Shown here: positions 33,248 through 45,458 of the stretch, piece after piece
Numbering within the stretch: position 1 is the first letter of the stretch
Layout: every line of letters starts with the position of its first letter
Position numbers and translations under genes: made by a program
Source of the DNA: Zanthoxylum bungeanum
Lineage: Eukaryota > Streptophyta > Magnoliopsida > Sapindales > Rutaceae
Assembly: GCA_019454045.1 (NCBI GenBank)
Contig: SKCR01001847.1
Coordinates: 62,001-126,000 of the forward strand
Direction of reading: 5' to 3'
DNA length: 64,000 nt
Notes under the pieces: model-generated
Told to the model about the DNA's origin: nothing
Seen by the model: the letters and a program-made list of their open reading frames with translations, nothing else
The model's database searches: none

Positions 33248-34753
33248 TTATTTTTCCTTTGCTTCTTTTTCCTCCATCTGTTGCTTTGTTTCTTTTGGAA
33301 TTTCCTCAGCAGCTGTTTTGGCTCCAACATCTTTTTTGATTTCAGTACCATTTTTTAACATGATGGCATGACATTGTTCCTTCCCAATGTTTCTTGGATT
33401 TGGCTCTGTGCTGCTAGGAAGGGTACCTGGCGGTCTATAACTCTGAGCATTTGCCAGTTGTCCAATTTGATTCTCCAGTGCTTTAATAGAAGCAAATTGA
33501 CCTTGAATTAATGTTGTTTGGGATTGAAACATAGCATCATATCTTGCTGCTTGAGATTGAAACATAGTATCATATCTTGCTTCTTAAGAGTCGTGTTTTG
33601 CTTCTATCTTTTTCAAGTGGGTCAACACTTTTGTTATTCATGGTTCATTTGCCTGCTCCTGGATTTTGTTCTATTGTTGGAATCCAGGTGGTGGATAGTT
33701 CTGCTGTTGGCCTGAATTGTTTCTCCATGATAAATTAGGATGATTCCTCCACCCTGGGTTGTAGGTGTTGGAATATGGATTGTTCCCCTGTCTGTTGAAA
33801 TTGTTGATAAAATTCACCGTTTCTTCAAGTTGGTTCGACTCTGGTGCTCCTCCATATGGTGAACTTCTGGATCCAGTGGTAAGAGTCTCCATGAATTTAC
33901 ATATCTGATCTAGCTTGGTGTTGACTGTTGTATTGGCTCCACTTTCATAAATTCCTGCAATTCTTTAGATCATGCTCCTTTCTGTTTGCCACAAGGAATT
34001 GTTGTTGGCCATTTCTTCGATTAGGTCCCAGGCTTGATCTTCTCCTTTTGCCATCAAGGCTCCTCCAGCAGCAGCATCAATTGTGGTTCTCATTATTCCA
34101 GAACCCCATTATAGATTGTTTGGACTTGAAGCCATTTTGGAATCTCATGGTGATGACATTTCCGGAGCAAATCTTTATACCTTTCCCAAGCTTCGCAGAG
34201 GGATTCTGAATCTTGTTGTACAAAAGATGTGATGTCATTCCTCAGTTTTCCGGTTCTGGCTGGTGGAAAGTACTTTGCAAGAAATTTGGTGGCTAAAGTG
34301 TTCCAAGTTGTGATGGAACCTGCTGGTAGTGAATGTAGCCAAGCTTTAGCTCTGTCCTTCAAGAAGTATGGGAAAACACGCAATCTCATTGCTTCTTCAG
34401 CTTCTCGGTTGTAATTGAAAGTGCCGCAAACTTCCAGGAAGTTGCTGATGTGGGAATTAGGATCTTCAGTTGCATTCCCCCCAAACTGAACTGACTGCTG
34501 AATCATCTGAATGCATGTTTTGATGTCACCTGCATTTGCTGGTAAGGGAGGAAGTACAATGTAAGAAATAAGTCTGTCAACCACCGGAATGGTTCTGTCT
34601 CGAATGGGAATTGGTGGTGCAACGTTCAAAGGTTCAGGTTCCATGTTGACTAAAGTTTCTTGGCCTTCTCGTATATCCCTTCTCAACTGTCTGATGGTTT
34701 TTTCAATTTCCTGGGTCAAGCGGTCGAAGTTCAAAGCTTCTGGTTCGTCTCAT
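33248..34753 (-). pseudogene. E2 gag, several breaks
   Basis: Nucleocapsid/capsid polyprotein of the Athila type. The start is ATG 34753 (MRRTRSFELRPLD, shared with E1), with a shift soon after. The main piece 34093-34734 has the retrotransposon gag core: FLEVCGTFNYN, MRLRVFPYFLKDRAKAWLHS, ATKFLAKYFPPART and ESLCEAWERYKDLLRKCPH-like text. 33671-33892 has SNTYNPGWRNHPNLSW, and 33248-33565 has ALENQIGQLA and a 33-bp tandem duplication that repeats MFQSQ. Stops and shifts separate the pieces. Confidence 0.83.
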
Positions 34754-34850
34754 GTAGTTTCTGAGAACCTGAAACACAAGAAAACAAAAACAATAAGTAA
34801 AAAGAAATTAGATACAAGTAACGTATCTAACCCCAAAACTAATAGTGAAA

Positions 34851-36592
34851 CACACACGTATAACGCAAGCGCATGTATCGTTCAAGTAGTATAAAAATAT
34901 CGATCCCACGAGGACTTAATATCTAATCTATTAATTTTATGAGGTCAAACGATTACTAGTATCTAACAGGTTGTTTGATTGATTTGAAATGGTGACGATT
35001 CTAAATTTAAAAACAAGTAAATAAAATTGTTCACTATCTAGGGTTGTGATTTCTTCCAATATCATTTTAAAGATGAAGTGGTTATTTATATTTGTGTAAT
35101 AAATCGGTTTACTAATCTGGAACACTAAATTATGCAAAAGCCTATGTCGATGGTCAGACGCAAATACTCAGTTTAACCCAATTGAACCATATGTCTATGT
35201 CAACCAAATTATCTGGATTCATTAAGTTTAAGTTCCAATTATGGCTACCCCCGCCCGACATGTATATGTCTATCCTGTAAGGAAATCTATTAAAGGGTTA
35301 TCTATCCTCAAGGAAGATCATGGGCTATTAAGTCTAAGGCTGAAATCTAAAATTCATTTGTCAAGTTTATTTTAGATTTACCACATCAATCTTATTAGTG
35401 GCCAATTAAAAGGACGCATTAAGCTTAAGACTTAATAAGTAAACCTTTAAATTACCCAAACTATAATTTAACCCCTTATAAACCGGTGATATTGGATTTC
35501 ATCACAACCCCAGATAATTGACTTAGTTACGACACATATTTACGGGTTGTAAGAAAAACTTAAATAAAATAAAAGACATAAAGTAAAATACTGAAAATTA
35601 AATACTGAAAATTAAATACTGAAAAGTAAATGCTGAAAGTAAATGCTGGAATTAAATACTGAAAATTAAATGCTGAAAAGTAACTGCTGAAAGTAAATTA
35701 CTGAAAAGTAAATTGCTGAAAAGTAAATTGCTGAAAAGTAAATTGCTGGAAGTAAATTACTGAAAAGTAAAAACTGAAAATTAAAGAAAGAAAAGTACTG
35801 TGCGTAAAAGTAAATTGCGGAAAGTAAAAACTGAAAAGTAAAGAAAAGAAAGTGCGAAATCGGAAATTAATTACTGAAAGCTGTAAATAAACAAATCAGA
35901 TACAATCTTCTTAGTATTCTTAAGGAATTCCTTAGAAGAAAGTATGAATTTTACAAATGAAATGGCTTGGTATTTATAGGCAAAATTTTGCCTCCATCAA
36001 ATCATCCACCAAATCAATTATTAATTGCTCCACTAATTGCTCCACCAAATCCATTATTAATTGCTCCACTAATCTCTTATCATGTTTGGTGATGATTTGA
36101 TAACTTTTATTATTTTATTATTAATTTATTTTTTTCTTTGAAAATGATTGAAAGTGGCTTTAATAATTACATACAACACACTTCTGGATGGTTCATCAAT
36201 TTCGGGCATGACATCGTCAGAATTCGAATTTATTTTGTCTTTAAAAGTTGTAGATATTTGAGTCTTCTTTAATCTGGAACTTGAATCAGCTCAATTCAAT
36301 ATCGGAGTAAAAAGGTATGCAAAAAATACGACAGATACGCAAAACTAGAATTTCCAAAACTGCACTTCGTCAAAAACGTCCTTTCAAATTTCCAATCTCC
36401 AAAATTAAACTATCAAGTCCAATAATTGCCCTTATTTGACACATATTTCATCCTAAATGATTTCATTGAGACCCGATATTATTTTATCTGCAAAATAAAC
36501 TAAAAAACATCAAAACGTTCATCAAACCCGAGAAACTAAAAAAAATATTAAGTTAAAGGGGCGGTAAATATTGATATATTTTCCGCTCATCA
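34851..36592 (-). repeat. E2 5' LTR, different LTR subtype
   Basis: The left part (CACGTATAACGCAAGCG, tRNA-adjacent) matches E1 LTRs, but the right half does not: the GC-rich GCACGTTAGC zone of E1 is replaced by AT-rich sequence with ATTGCTCCACTAA repeats (36000-36085). Minus-strand TATA box TATAAATA at 35971-35978. The outer base pairs and PBS are deleted at the left edge; the right edge ends in CATCA at 36592 and abuts Copia-2. Confidence 0.8.
35580..35840. repeat. minisatellite in the E2 LTR
   Basis: More than ten head-to-tail copies of a 13-18 bp unit close to CTGAAAAGTAAATTG. E1 LTRs show only a few scattered copies (21680-21720, 22080-22170). Confidence 0.85.
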
Positions 36593-37378
36593 GTCACATG
36601 CAAGGCCTGGGGCTGGAATAGTGTTTACCCCGTATGAAGCATATATCAGATTACTAGCAGCTAGTCTCTTTGATCGGATAATCATGACCTTGTCACATTA
36701 TCCCGATAGTTGCAACATAATAGAGTACCAGTTCTGTATCCCTCCGTGATCATAATCTCTATATGACCGAAATGATACTTTCATCTTGACATCACACCCA
36801 ATACACTACGATTCTCAATAAACCTAGAAGAGGCGTACACAGAACCTGTTAAAGCCTCGGACGACCAAAACCAAAACGTATTGATTGTTGCAAGTATTTG
36901 CGATGCAAGTCTCAGGTTAAGACCAAATACACCTACCCTGATTCGGATTCCCATAGACACATAGTCATACTACCAATGAGATTCCGAAGGGTCTATCCAG
37001 AGCGAAGCTGTTTCTATACCATCGGTAAACACAACCTCCTATCACACTTTCATAAGTATACAATACTTAAATATATGAGAACTATGTCGTTATGCTTCCA
37101 TAACGAGCACATGTGCGATACTAGTCTATTCCGCATTATCGATGTCCAATCTCGATAATACTACGACTATGGATATTTAATGATTAAATTTTCGTGGATT
37201 GATACTGTCTCATATCATCTTAATCCAGAACTAATCATAAGGATTTTTATCATTTATACATTCAAGTAATCTAATTACAAAATGATAAAATAGCAATTTC
37301 CTTTGTCACATAGTCAATTTGTACAAAAACCACAATGTCTTTTACAAATAGTGATGTTATGGGTCATAACTGTCCAAA
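36593..37378 (-). repeat. Copia-2 3' LTR, truncated
   Basis: Starts at GTCACATGC, matching 44672 in the other LTR, and ends in TGTCCAAA (end mutated from CCAACA). A polypurine tract (minus strand AAGTGAGAGATT, about 37379-37392) follows. Confidence 0.85.
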
Positions 37379-37633
37379 AATCTCTCACTTGGCCTATAGC
37401 CAATCACTCAAGTATCTAACACCTGAACCATGTACATGTCGCTCAAACTTTTGCTGAGGAATAGCTTTCGTCAGCGGATCTGCAATGTTGTTATATGATG
37501 CGACCTTCTCGATCTTCACATTGCCACGATGTATGATCTCACGAATCAGATGGAAATGTCGAAGTACATGCTTGGATCGTTGATGAGACCGCGGTTCCTT
37601 AGCCTGCGCTATAGCCCCGTTATTGTCACAATA

Positions 37634-39150
37634 TTATGGAACTGGTTCAGCTGCTAACGGAACTACTCCTAATCCAATTAGGAATTTACAGATCCAAATT
37701 GCCTCTTTTGCTGCTTCAGCTGCATCAATATATTCTGCTTCTGTTGTTGAATCGGAAATAGTCTCTTGCTTGGAAGATTTCCAGCTTACTGCTCTGTTGT
37801 TCAAGTAAAATATGTACCCGGATTGCGACTTACAGTCGTCTTTATCGGTTTGGAAACTTGCGTCGGTAAACCCAATTATCTCAAGTTCTCCATCTCCATA
37901 GATTAAGAATGCATCCTTAGTTTGTTTAAGATACTTAAGAATATTCTTAACCGCAACCCAGTGATCATCACATGGATCGGCCTGATAGCGACTACACATG
38001 CTCAAAGCATATGAGACATCAGGTCGCGTACATATCATGGCATACATGATCGATCCGACTGACGAAGCGAACGGGATCCAACTTATGTTGTCTCTCTCAT
38101 CTTGAGTTTTAGGACACATGTCCTTAGATAGAGTGACGCCATGTGACACTGGCAACAGTCCCCTCTTAGACTGATCCATGTTGAATCTCTTCAACATTTT
38201 GTCAATGTATGTGCTCTGGGAGAGTCCAAGCAGTTTTCTAGATCTATCTCGGTAGATCTTTATTCCTAGAATAAAGGCTGATTCTCCCAGATCTTTCATG
38301 GAGAATTTTAATGAAAGCCAAGCTTTCACCGATTGCAGCATGGAAATGTCATTGCCAATAAGCAATACATCATCAACGTAAAGGAAAATGAATGTCAGTG
38401 CGCTCCCACTAACCTTCTTATATACACAAGGATCATCCTCGTTTTGAATGAAATCATATTCTTTTATAATCTCATCAAAACGTTGGTTCCAAGAACGTGA
38501 TGCTTGCTTCAATCCATAAATGGATCGATTTAATTTACAAACCTTATTTGCAAGTCTTGGTGCGACAAAATCGTGAGGCTGTTTCATATAAACATCATTC
38601 AAAAGGTTTCCGTTAAGGAAAGCGGTTTTGACGTCCATCTTTTATATTTCGTAATCGAAATATGCAGCAATAGCAAGAATAATCCGAATGGATTTAATTA
38701 TGGCAACACGTGAAAAAGTTTCTTCGTAATTGACACCATGTCATTGACGATACCCTTTTACTACAAGCCTAGATTTGTACGTTTGTATGTTGTCATCCAT
38801 GTCAGTCTTCTTCTTGAAGACTCATTTACAACCAATAGGCTTTACGCATTTTGGTGCATCAACCAGTGTCCAAACTTGGTTGGTGTACATGGAATCCATT
38901 TCGGACTTCATGGCTTCTTGCCATAAAGCGGAGTCGATACCTTGTATTGCTTCCTCATACGTAGTCGGTTCGTCTTCCTCAATAAGATTAATATCCACAT
39001 GAGTTGAGATTAGAAACCCATACCTCTTATGTTGTTTTATAACTCTCTCTGACCTACGCGGTTCTTGTGTATTCGAAGATTGTGGTACAGTTTCATCCCT
39101 GATGAACTTTTCGTGTTCCGTTAAGTAATCGGTGCCAGGAACAATATCAC
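37634..39150 (-). pseudogene. Copia-2 reverse transcriptase and RNase H
   Basis: The open piece 37634-38638 (334 residues) begins MDVKTAFLNGNL (first catalytic aspartate), has SIYGLKQASRSWN and the catalytic FLYVDDVLLIGND, GIKIYRDRS, then RNase H with GFTDASFQTD, SGYIFYLNNRAVSW and STTEAEYIDAAEAAKEAIWI. Upstream, 38639-39150 continues the reverse transcriptase N-terminal part, broken by stops and shifts. The RNase H end and RT core could fold; the polyprotein as a whole is broken. Confidence 0.9.
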
Positions 39151-39151
39151 T

Positions 39152-40123
39152 CTAATTTTCATCGAGTTCTACTTTCCTCCCACTTACCACTGTATTTAGG
39201 AATTCTTTTTCGAGGAAAACTGCATGTAGAGCAACAAATACTTTGTTCTCTTGTGGGTTGTAGAAGTAATATCTTTTGGTTTCCCTAGGATAACCTACAA
39301 ATAGGCACTTATCCGATTTGGGTTCTAGTTTGGTACTATCCAAACGCTTAACTTAAGTCAAGCAACCCCAAATTTTCAGGAATGAGAAACCCGGTTTATT
39401 TCCTGTCCATATTTCATATGGTGTCTGTTGAACAGACTTTGACGGAACCTTATTCAAAATAAGTATTGCATTGTTCAATGCATATCCCCATAAGGAAATT
39501 GGTAGCTCAGTGCGACTCATCATGGACCTTACCATGTCTAACAAAGTTCGGTTTCTCCGTTCGAACACACCGTTTAATTGAGGTGTTCCGGGAGGAGTCC
39601 ACTGTGAAAGAATACCATATTCTTTCAAGTAATCGAGAAACTCATTGCTTAAGTATTCTCCACCACGGTCCGACCATAGTGGTTTAATACTTTTACCGGT
39701 TTGTTTTTCTACTTCGTGTCGGTACTCTTTGAATTTTTCAAAGGTTTCCGACTTATGTCTCATAAGATACACATAACCATAACGCGATGCATCATCCTTA
39801 AAGGTTGCGAAGTATTCATATCCACATCTAGCCTGACTAGACATGGGACCACATACGTCACTATGAACAAGGGCTAATAGTTCGGTGGCTCGTGCACCTT
39901 TACCGCTAAAAGGTGTTTTAGGCATTTTTCCTAATAAACAAGATTTGCAGACGTCATATGAATTTGGATCAAATCCGTCCAAGTACCCACTCTTCGAAAG
40001 TGTGGATATGCGAGTCTTGTTTATGTGTCTCAGACGATAATGCCACATATAAGTTTCATATTTGTTACTTAATTTAAGCATTTTGTTTGTTACATTATAT
40101 GTTTGAGATTGATTTATATTCAA
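39152..40123 (-). pseudogene. Copia-2 integrase
   Basis: The piece 39353-40123 carries the zinc-binding start (WHYRLRHINKTR ... CKSCLLGK), the catalytic residues in LVHSDVCGPM, TLWSDRGGEY-type text (SDRGGEYLSNEF) and LNGVFERRNRTLLDM, and SLWGYALNNAILILNKVPSK. After one break, 39152-39343 continues with EPKSDKCLFVGYPRETKRYYFYNP, the C-terminal part. One frameshift/stop separates them. Confidence 0.9.
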
Positions 40124-40254
40124 AATATAAAGACCATTATTAATATCAGCACTACATATTTATAAATCATTTTTATAAACAAAACACACAGTGTTTCTGA
40201 ATACAAAAGTATACCCACATTGGGTTAAACAAGATACATAACTAATATTCCTAG

Positions 40255-41377
40255 TTAAACTAGGTACAAAAAAAAACAATCTGATAGATTTAGTACATGC
40301 CCCGATGGCAGTTCCAAAATATAAGTCCCTACAGCCAAAACAGCAACTCTGGTCCCGTTTCCAACTCGTAGATCAATCTCCCATGAGGCCAGTCTCCTGC
40401 TAATCTGCAGATCATGCACATCAGTACATATATGAGTACCACAACCAGAATCAAAAATACAATTTTTAAAACCAGAATCAAAAATACAATTTTTAAAACT
40501 AGAAGTAGACATGTTTATTTCTATATCAAACATACTTGAAGCTGGTGCCTTGCCCGTTTTGTTTTCCTTCATATGCGTCTTGTACTCATGGCAGTCACGC
40601 TTCCAGTGACCCCATTTGCCACACTGTAGGCAGTCATCTTGGGATTTGTCCTTTGTCTTCCCAGAAGACTTTGATGATTTGGCATTGCCATTCTTCTTCT
40701 TTACACCTCCAGTAGCCTTCGGCCAAGCCTTGGTAGAGTGAGATGCTGAAGCGAAGTGCGCCTCACGCTTTTTGCTTTTTAAAAGCTCATTTTCTGCCTA
40801 TTTCAACATAGTCATCAACTCTCCAAGAGTGTCTTCTTGGTTCAACATATTGTAGTTCATGATGAACCCGCTCCAGCTGTCAGGAAGAGACTATAAGATC
40901 AAATCTATAGAAGTCTCAACCTCAAAGGTTATGCCTAGCTGACCTAGTTGTTCGATTTCAGCAATCATCTGTGACACATGGTGCTCAACAGATATACCCT
41001 ATGACATGCAAGAGCGAAAGAGCTTCTTCTGCAACTCATACTTCTGCGATCTAAGATTAGATCAGTGAAGATCCTTCAATTTCATCATCATAGTATAGGG
41101 ATCCAATCTCTTGTTCTGACGACGAAAATGAGGGTTCATTGCAGCAAGCATGACATATTGAGCAGTTGAGTTGTCATCGTTGTGAGTCTTCCAAAGCTCA
41201 AGCTCAAGCTTAAGCGACTGCTCAATTCCGGGCTTAGGCCCGAGAGGTCTCTATATCGTATAGAGCATTCTCTCAGCCCCCAGGACAATCCTGAGGTTCA
41301 TATCCCAGTCAGGAAAGTTCGCACCATTAAGATATTTCGCCCATGATAATGTCTCTAACCCTGATCTTTCCAGCCAT
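40255..41377 (-). pseudogene. Copia-2 gag, zinc knuckle and protease
   Basis: gag starts at ATG 41377 (MAGKIRVRD), then after a shift reads LNGANFPDWDMNLRIVLGAE, a typical Copia gag N-terminus. A CCHC knuckle, CLQCGKWGHWKRDC, is encoded at 40591-40632. The open piece 40255-40572 is the protease; its active-site segment is duplicated in tandem (NCIFDSGF then NCIFDSGCGTHIC), a 27-bp repeat at about 40440-40500. Several stops in gag. Confidence 0.82.
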
Positions 41378-43581
41378 CTTAATTGCAATAGTCATACTAT
41401 TCAATAAATGATATATGGGTACAGTCTAACTGCTACAAAAAAATAATAATAAAATATCAGTCCAACTAATAAATACATAAAATGACCAAATAATTTGAAA
41501 GCGCGTAATGTCAAGTATTTGAACGAAATTGCAAATTCAATACTGGCCTCCCACTATTTTTCGGCGAGCCTCTAACCCTCTGTTGAGTACTCGAGAAACC
41601 TAGTTTCCTAGTGGGCTAGGATCCCGTTAAATAACACACAACCTTGACTTTGGCCAATAAGCTGTATGATATTTAACTAGGTAGATCTCTAAGATCAATT
41701 GGATCTCATCCAATTCCTAGATCCGGTAGGTGGACCTCCAAGTGCGAAATATATATACAATATATATGCTAATATATCTAATATATTTGCCAAACTTTTT
41801 CCTCTGACTAAACTAAGCCTTGGCTTTGGCTCAACAAGCTTAATGATTCCAGTCAAGCGGGACCCATTGATAGTGGGAAAACTTCGTAATCCATGTCGAT
41901 GAACAAGAAGTGACATTGACTTTGGCCAACAAATCACAATTTTCCCAAGACATGCGATATGGAACAAAGCTTTCGTGGTTCAAACACATCCGCGATAGAC
42001 ATTGATCTTGACTTTGGCCAACAAACCAATGCCAATCTTGGATCTTGAGAAAGAACCACTCAATGGAAAGAAAACGCTTAATATTTGATTGAGGGTTTTT
42101 TCACGTAAATTGGCAACCAATTTATTATCTTTGATTAGGTCTCATCATACACCCTTAAGCATGCATTCTAAAAACATAATAAGGCGTGAAATAAACTAAT
42201 AATGATATGCGGATGGATATTCAACAAATTGTTCCTAGAACAAATCTCTCACTTTCCTCTCCCCGGCTAGCACTATTCTAACTTCTACCCAATTACATAA
42301 TACTATAAAGAAACCTCATAAACATTGAGGGGAATTGGCGAGAAGAGAATTACAAAGAGTCAAGAGATAAAGGCTGGACACGCAAGTCCAATTTAATAAA
42401 TTCTAAACTTATTACAACAATTTCCAAAATTGCCCTCACCCTTCTAATATCTATCTGATATACACTATTCATACATTACATCCATGTATTCACACAAAGC
42501 ATGTTATCCAATCAATCTAATCAAATTAATTAATCTTTGAATTAAGTGATCATCAAATGTTCAAACAACGATTTGATTTGCGCAAGTCCAACTCGTTTAA
42601 GAATAAGTACTCAAAGTACATATTCTTGAATTATATCGAACTACAATTTTAAATCCGATTTAATTTGTATTCAATACTAATTCATATTTAATTCTAAATT
42701 AAATAATTACACTTTATTAATGTGTCTTTTACACTTAGATTCTAAATTCAATCTTAATGGGTCTCAAATGCCCAATTAACATCCAATGTCAATTTAATTA
42801 AAGTTCAATTGGCTTTTAATTAATTTCTTAAGGCATGGGCTTTGGCCAATATGGGTCAAACCCAAATGTCAAGGCCCAATAAAGGAATCACCCTATTTGC
42901 CATAAAATTAATTTCGGCCCATTAGGCCCAATTAAAATTTAAAGGCCCATTTATTATATTTGGACTTAACAGAATGGTTTTAGGCCCAATTTGGATCCAA
43001 TCCAATTGTCCTAAACCAACTTGGCCCAACCAAGTCCATTAGGCCCAAATATAACAATTTTAGCCCAATTCCGAATTAAAGCCTTATTATTAAATTCCAA
43101 TATCCCAAATATCATAATTTTTAATTAAAGTGTATAGTTATAATTAATTAGTTAAATTAACATTTCCAAAACACCAATTTAATTAATTAATCATGCTTTA
43201 TCATATTCAATACATGTCCAACATAATTGAAACAAAATCAAGTCATAATTATGCTCTTAAACTCACGGTAATTAAGGCTTTTTATATCCGATTTTGATTT
43301 CAATCGAATTAAATCACAAATCAATACACTCATGCATTTTAAACACATCCAATGGCCTAAAATATAAAAAATCACCATGACATTAGGGCTCTAAGTATTC
43401 GGCCATGCTATCCAATTTGGGGAAAAATTATCTAATCAATATTTCTCAAAATTAATCATACATAACTCTAAGTTATCATAATCTAAGCATACTCAAACAA
43501 TCAGTTTGAAGAAATCATGCGTAAATCATAAAAGCCCCAAATTAAAGTCTAAGAACCCTAATTCATTTCATGCTTAAATTG
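41378..43581 (-). other. Copia-2 leader between LTR and gag
   Basis: 2.2 kb, non-coding, colinear with 5691-8090 of Copia-1. Four copies of a TTGACTTTGGCCAACAAA-like motif start near 41643, 41819, 41915 and 42007. Confidence 0.6.
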
Positions 43582-43593
43582 GCTCTGATACCA
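43582..43593 (-). other. Copia-2 primer-binding site
   Basis: TGGTATCAGAGC on the minus strand, initiator-tRNA type, one base from the LTR. Confidence 0.9.
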
Positions 43594-43594
43594 T

Positions 43595-45458
43595 TGTTGG
43601 GTTCTCTAAGAACATGCCAAAGATCTATTTAAGCATAAAACATGTGAATACTCAAAGTAAGATTGTGGAAAAATACTTACATTGATCAGTTTCTTGGATG
43701 TAGGAGAGTTCAAAACTTTGAATCCTTTAAAGTAGTGTGTTGAGCTCCAAGCTTTGATTCTTGAATTCCAAACTCAATTGGAAAGGTTTCCATAACACCT
43801 TAGAAGACTCATTTATGTGCTAGCACTTAAGAAATTTTGAAACAAAATTTCCAAACCAAGAGGGAGAGGTCACGAAAATTCAAGTATGAGAGAGAGAGGA
43901 TTTGATTTTTTGTGTTGTGTAAATAATTTTCAAAAAGTCAATTAGCATATACCAAAAATCAAGTTGGTATATGTCTTTCACAAATCAAGATAATGTGTTT
44001 TACAAGTTACCAAAAAATCTTCACTAACTTCCATCACCATAAAGGTAAGTGTTTGACTAGTGATGTGATTTGATGTAGGCCCCACTTAATTCAAAATCCG
44101 AGTGGGCCCGTAAATCACATATCTGGCTCGAGTTCGTTAATTCTGAATTAACAAATTTTCCATTGCGACGTTAATTCAATATTAAAGTCGCTTACGAATT
44201 AATTTAAAATTAATTCGTTCGCCCGAATTAGAATCCAATTTTAATTCCGCGTCGAAATCTAATTTCATTTAATATATCGAATATATTATTTAATCGATTA
44301 ATTCAAAATTAATCGTTCTCTCTCTTCTAATCGAATTTTATCCCAGATAAATTCTTGCCGTAATTAATCATAGATTAATTTTCTCTCTCTTTTAATTAAT
44401 CCCAGATTAATTATGTTCGAGTCATACGTCATCGGTGAATCTTCGGGAAGCGACCCATGAGATCCCTGGATATGTTGGCAGTAAATCTGGTCGTCGGACT
44501 ATCCGAATACGTGCGTACCCGGTACCATATTTTTACCGATTTACAAGACATGGTTGGCTTCTAGCAAAGCATCGTGCCTACCCAATTCTCCAGAAATATT
44601 CTTTTAAGGAATATATAATTTTTTTCAGGCGTAGTATACATAGTATTGCGTATTACGATCTAGTATCAGATGTCACATGCAATGCTTGAGGCTGGAATAG
44701 TGTATGCCCCATACGAAGCATATATCGGATTACTAGCAACTAGTCTCTTTGATCGGATAATCATGACCTTGTCACATTATCCCGATAGTTGTAACATAAT
44801 AGAGTACCAGTTCTGTATCCCTGCGTGATCATCATCTCCATATGACTGAAGTGATACTTCCATCTTGACATCACACCCAATATACTACGATTCTCAATAA
44901 ACCCAGAAGAGGCGTACACAGAACCTGTTAAAGCCCCGGATGACCAAAACCAAAGCGTATTGATTGTCGCAAGTATTAGCGATGCAAGTCTTAGGTTAAG
45001 ACCAAATACACCTACCCTGATTCGGATTCCCATAGACACATAGTTATACTACCAATGGGATTCCGAGGTGTCTATCCAGAGTGAAGCTGTTTCCGTACAA
45101 TCGGTAAACACAACCTCTTATCACACTTGTATAAGTATCCAATACTTAAATATATGAGAACTATGTCGTTATGCTTCCATAACGCGCACATGTGCGATAC
45201 TAGTCTATTCCGCATTATCGATGTCCAATCTCGATAATACTACGACTAGGGATATTTAATGAGTAAACTTTCGTGGATTGATATTGTCTCATATCATCTT
45301 AATCCGGAACTAATCATATGGACTTTTATCATTTATACATTCAAGTAATCTAATTACAAAATGATAAAATAGCAATTTCCTTTGTCACATATTTAATTTG
45401 TACAAAATCCACAATGTCTTTTACAAATAGTGATGTTATGGGTCATAACTGTCCAACA
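43595..45458 (-). repeat. Copia-2 5' LTR
   Basis: 1864 bp, TGTTGGG...CCAACA on the plus strand. Full length; homologous along its whole length to the Copia-1 LTR at 8104-10004. Confidence 0.9.

Larger units (their letters stand above)
28807..36592 (-). mobile_element. E2, deletion derivative of the E1 family with LOG and CRP cargo
   Basis: Minus-strand order: 5' LTR 34851-36592, gag 33248-34753, protease 32849-33199 and following, a joined integrase C-terminus 32051-32470, CRP 31361-31909, LOG 30449-31102, polypurine tract, and only the last 292 bp of a 3' LTR (28807-29098). Reverse transcriptase, RNase H and most of integrase are missing. The primer-binding site is also missing: where E1 has it, E2 jumps from AATAGTGAAA straight to CACACACGTATAACG at 34850/34851. 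It cannot replicate by itself. No target duplication is found because the left end is not a natural LTR end. Confidence 0.82.
36593..45458 (-). mobile_element. Copia-2, Copia LTR retrotransposon with partly open pol
   Basis: Minus strand: 5' LTR 43595-45458, PBS 43582-43593, leader, gag, zinc knuckle, protease, integrase, reverse transcriptase/RNase H, polypurine tract, truncated 3' LTR 36593-37378. Same family as Copia-1 but better preserved. The 3' LTR lacks its first 1.08 kb (compare 43595-44671), the break being exactly where the E2 LTR ends, so part of the element was lost by deletion or recombination after insertion. Its right end abuts E1 gag. Confidence 0.88.

Noticed and set aside
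33671..34734. Plus-strand open frames over E2 gag (for example 33928-34209, 34589-34894)
   Set aside because: Shadows of the minus-strand gag, which has clear family motifs.
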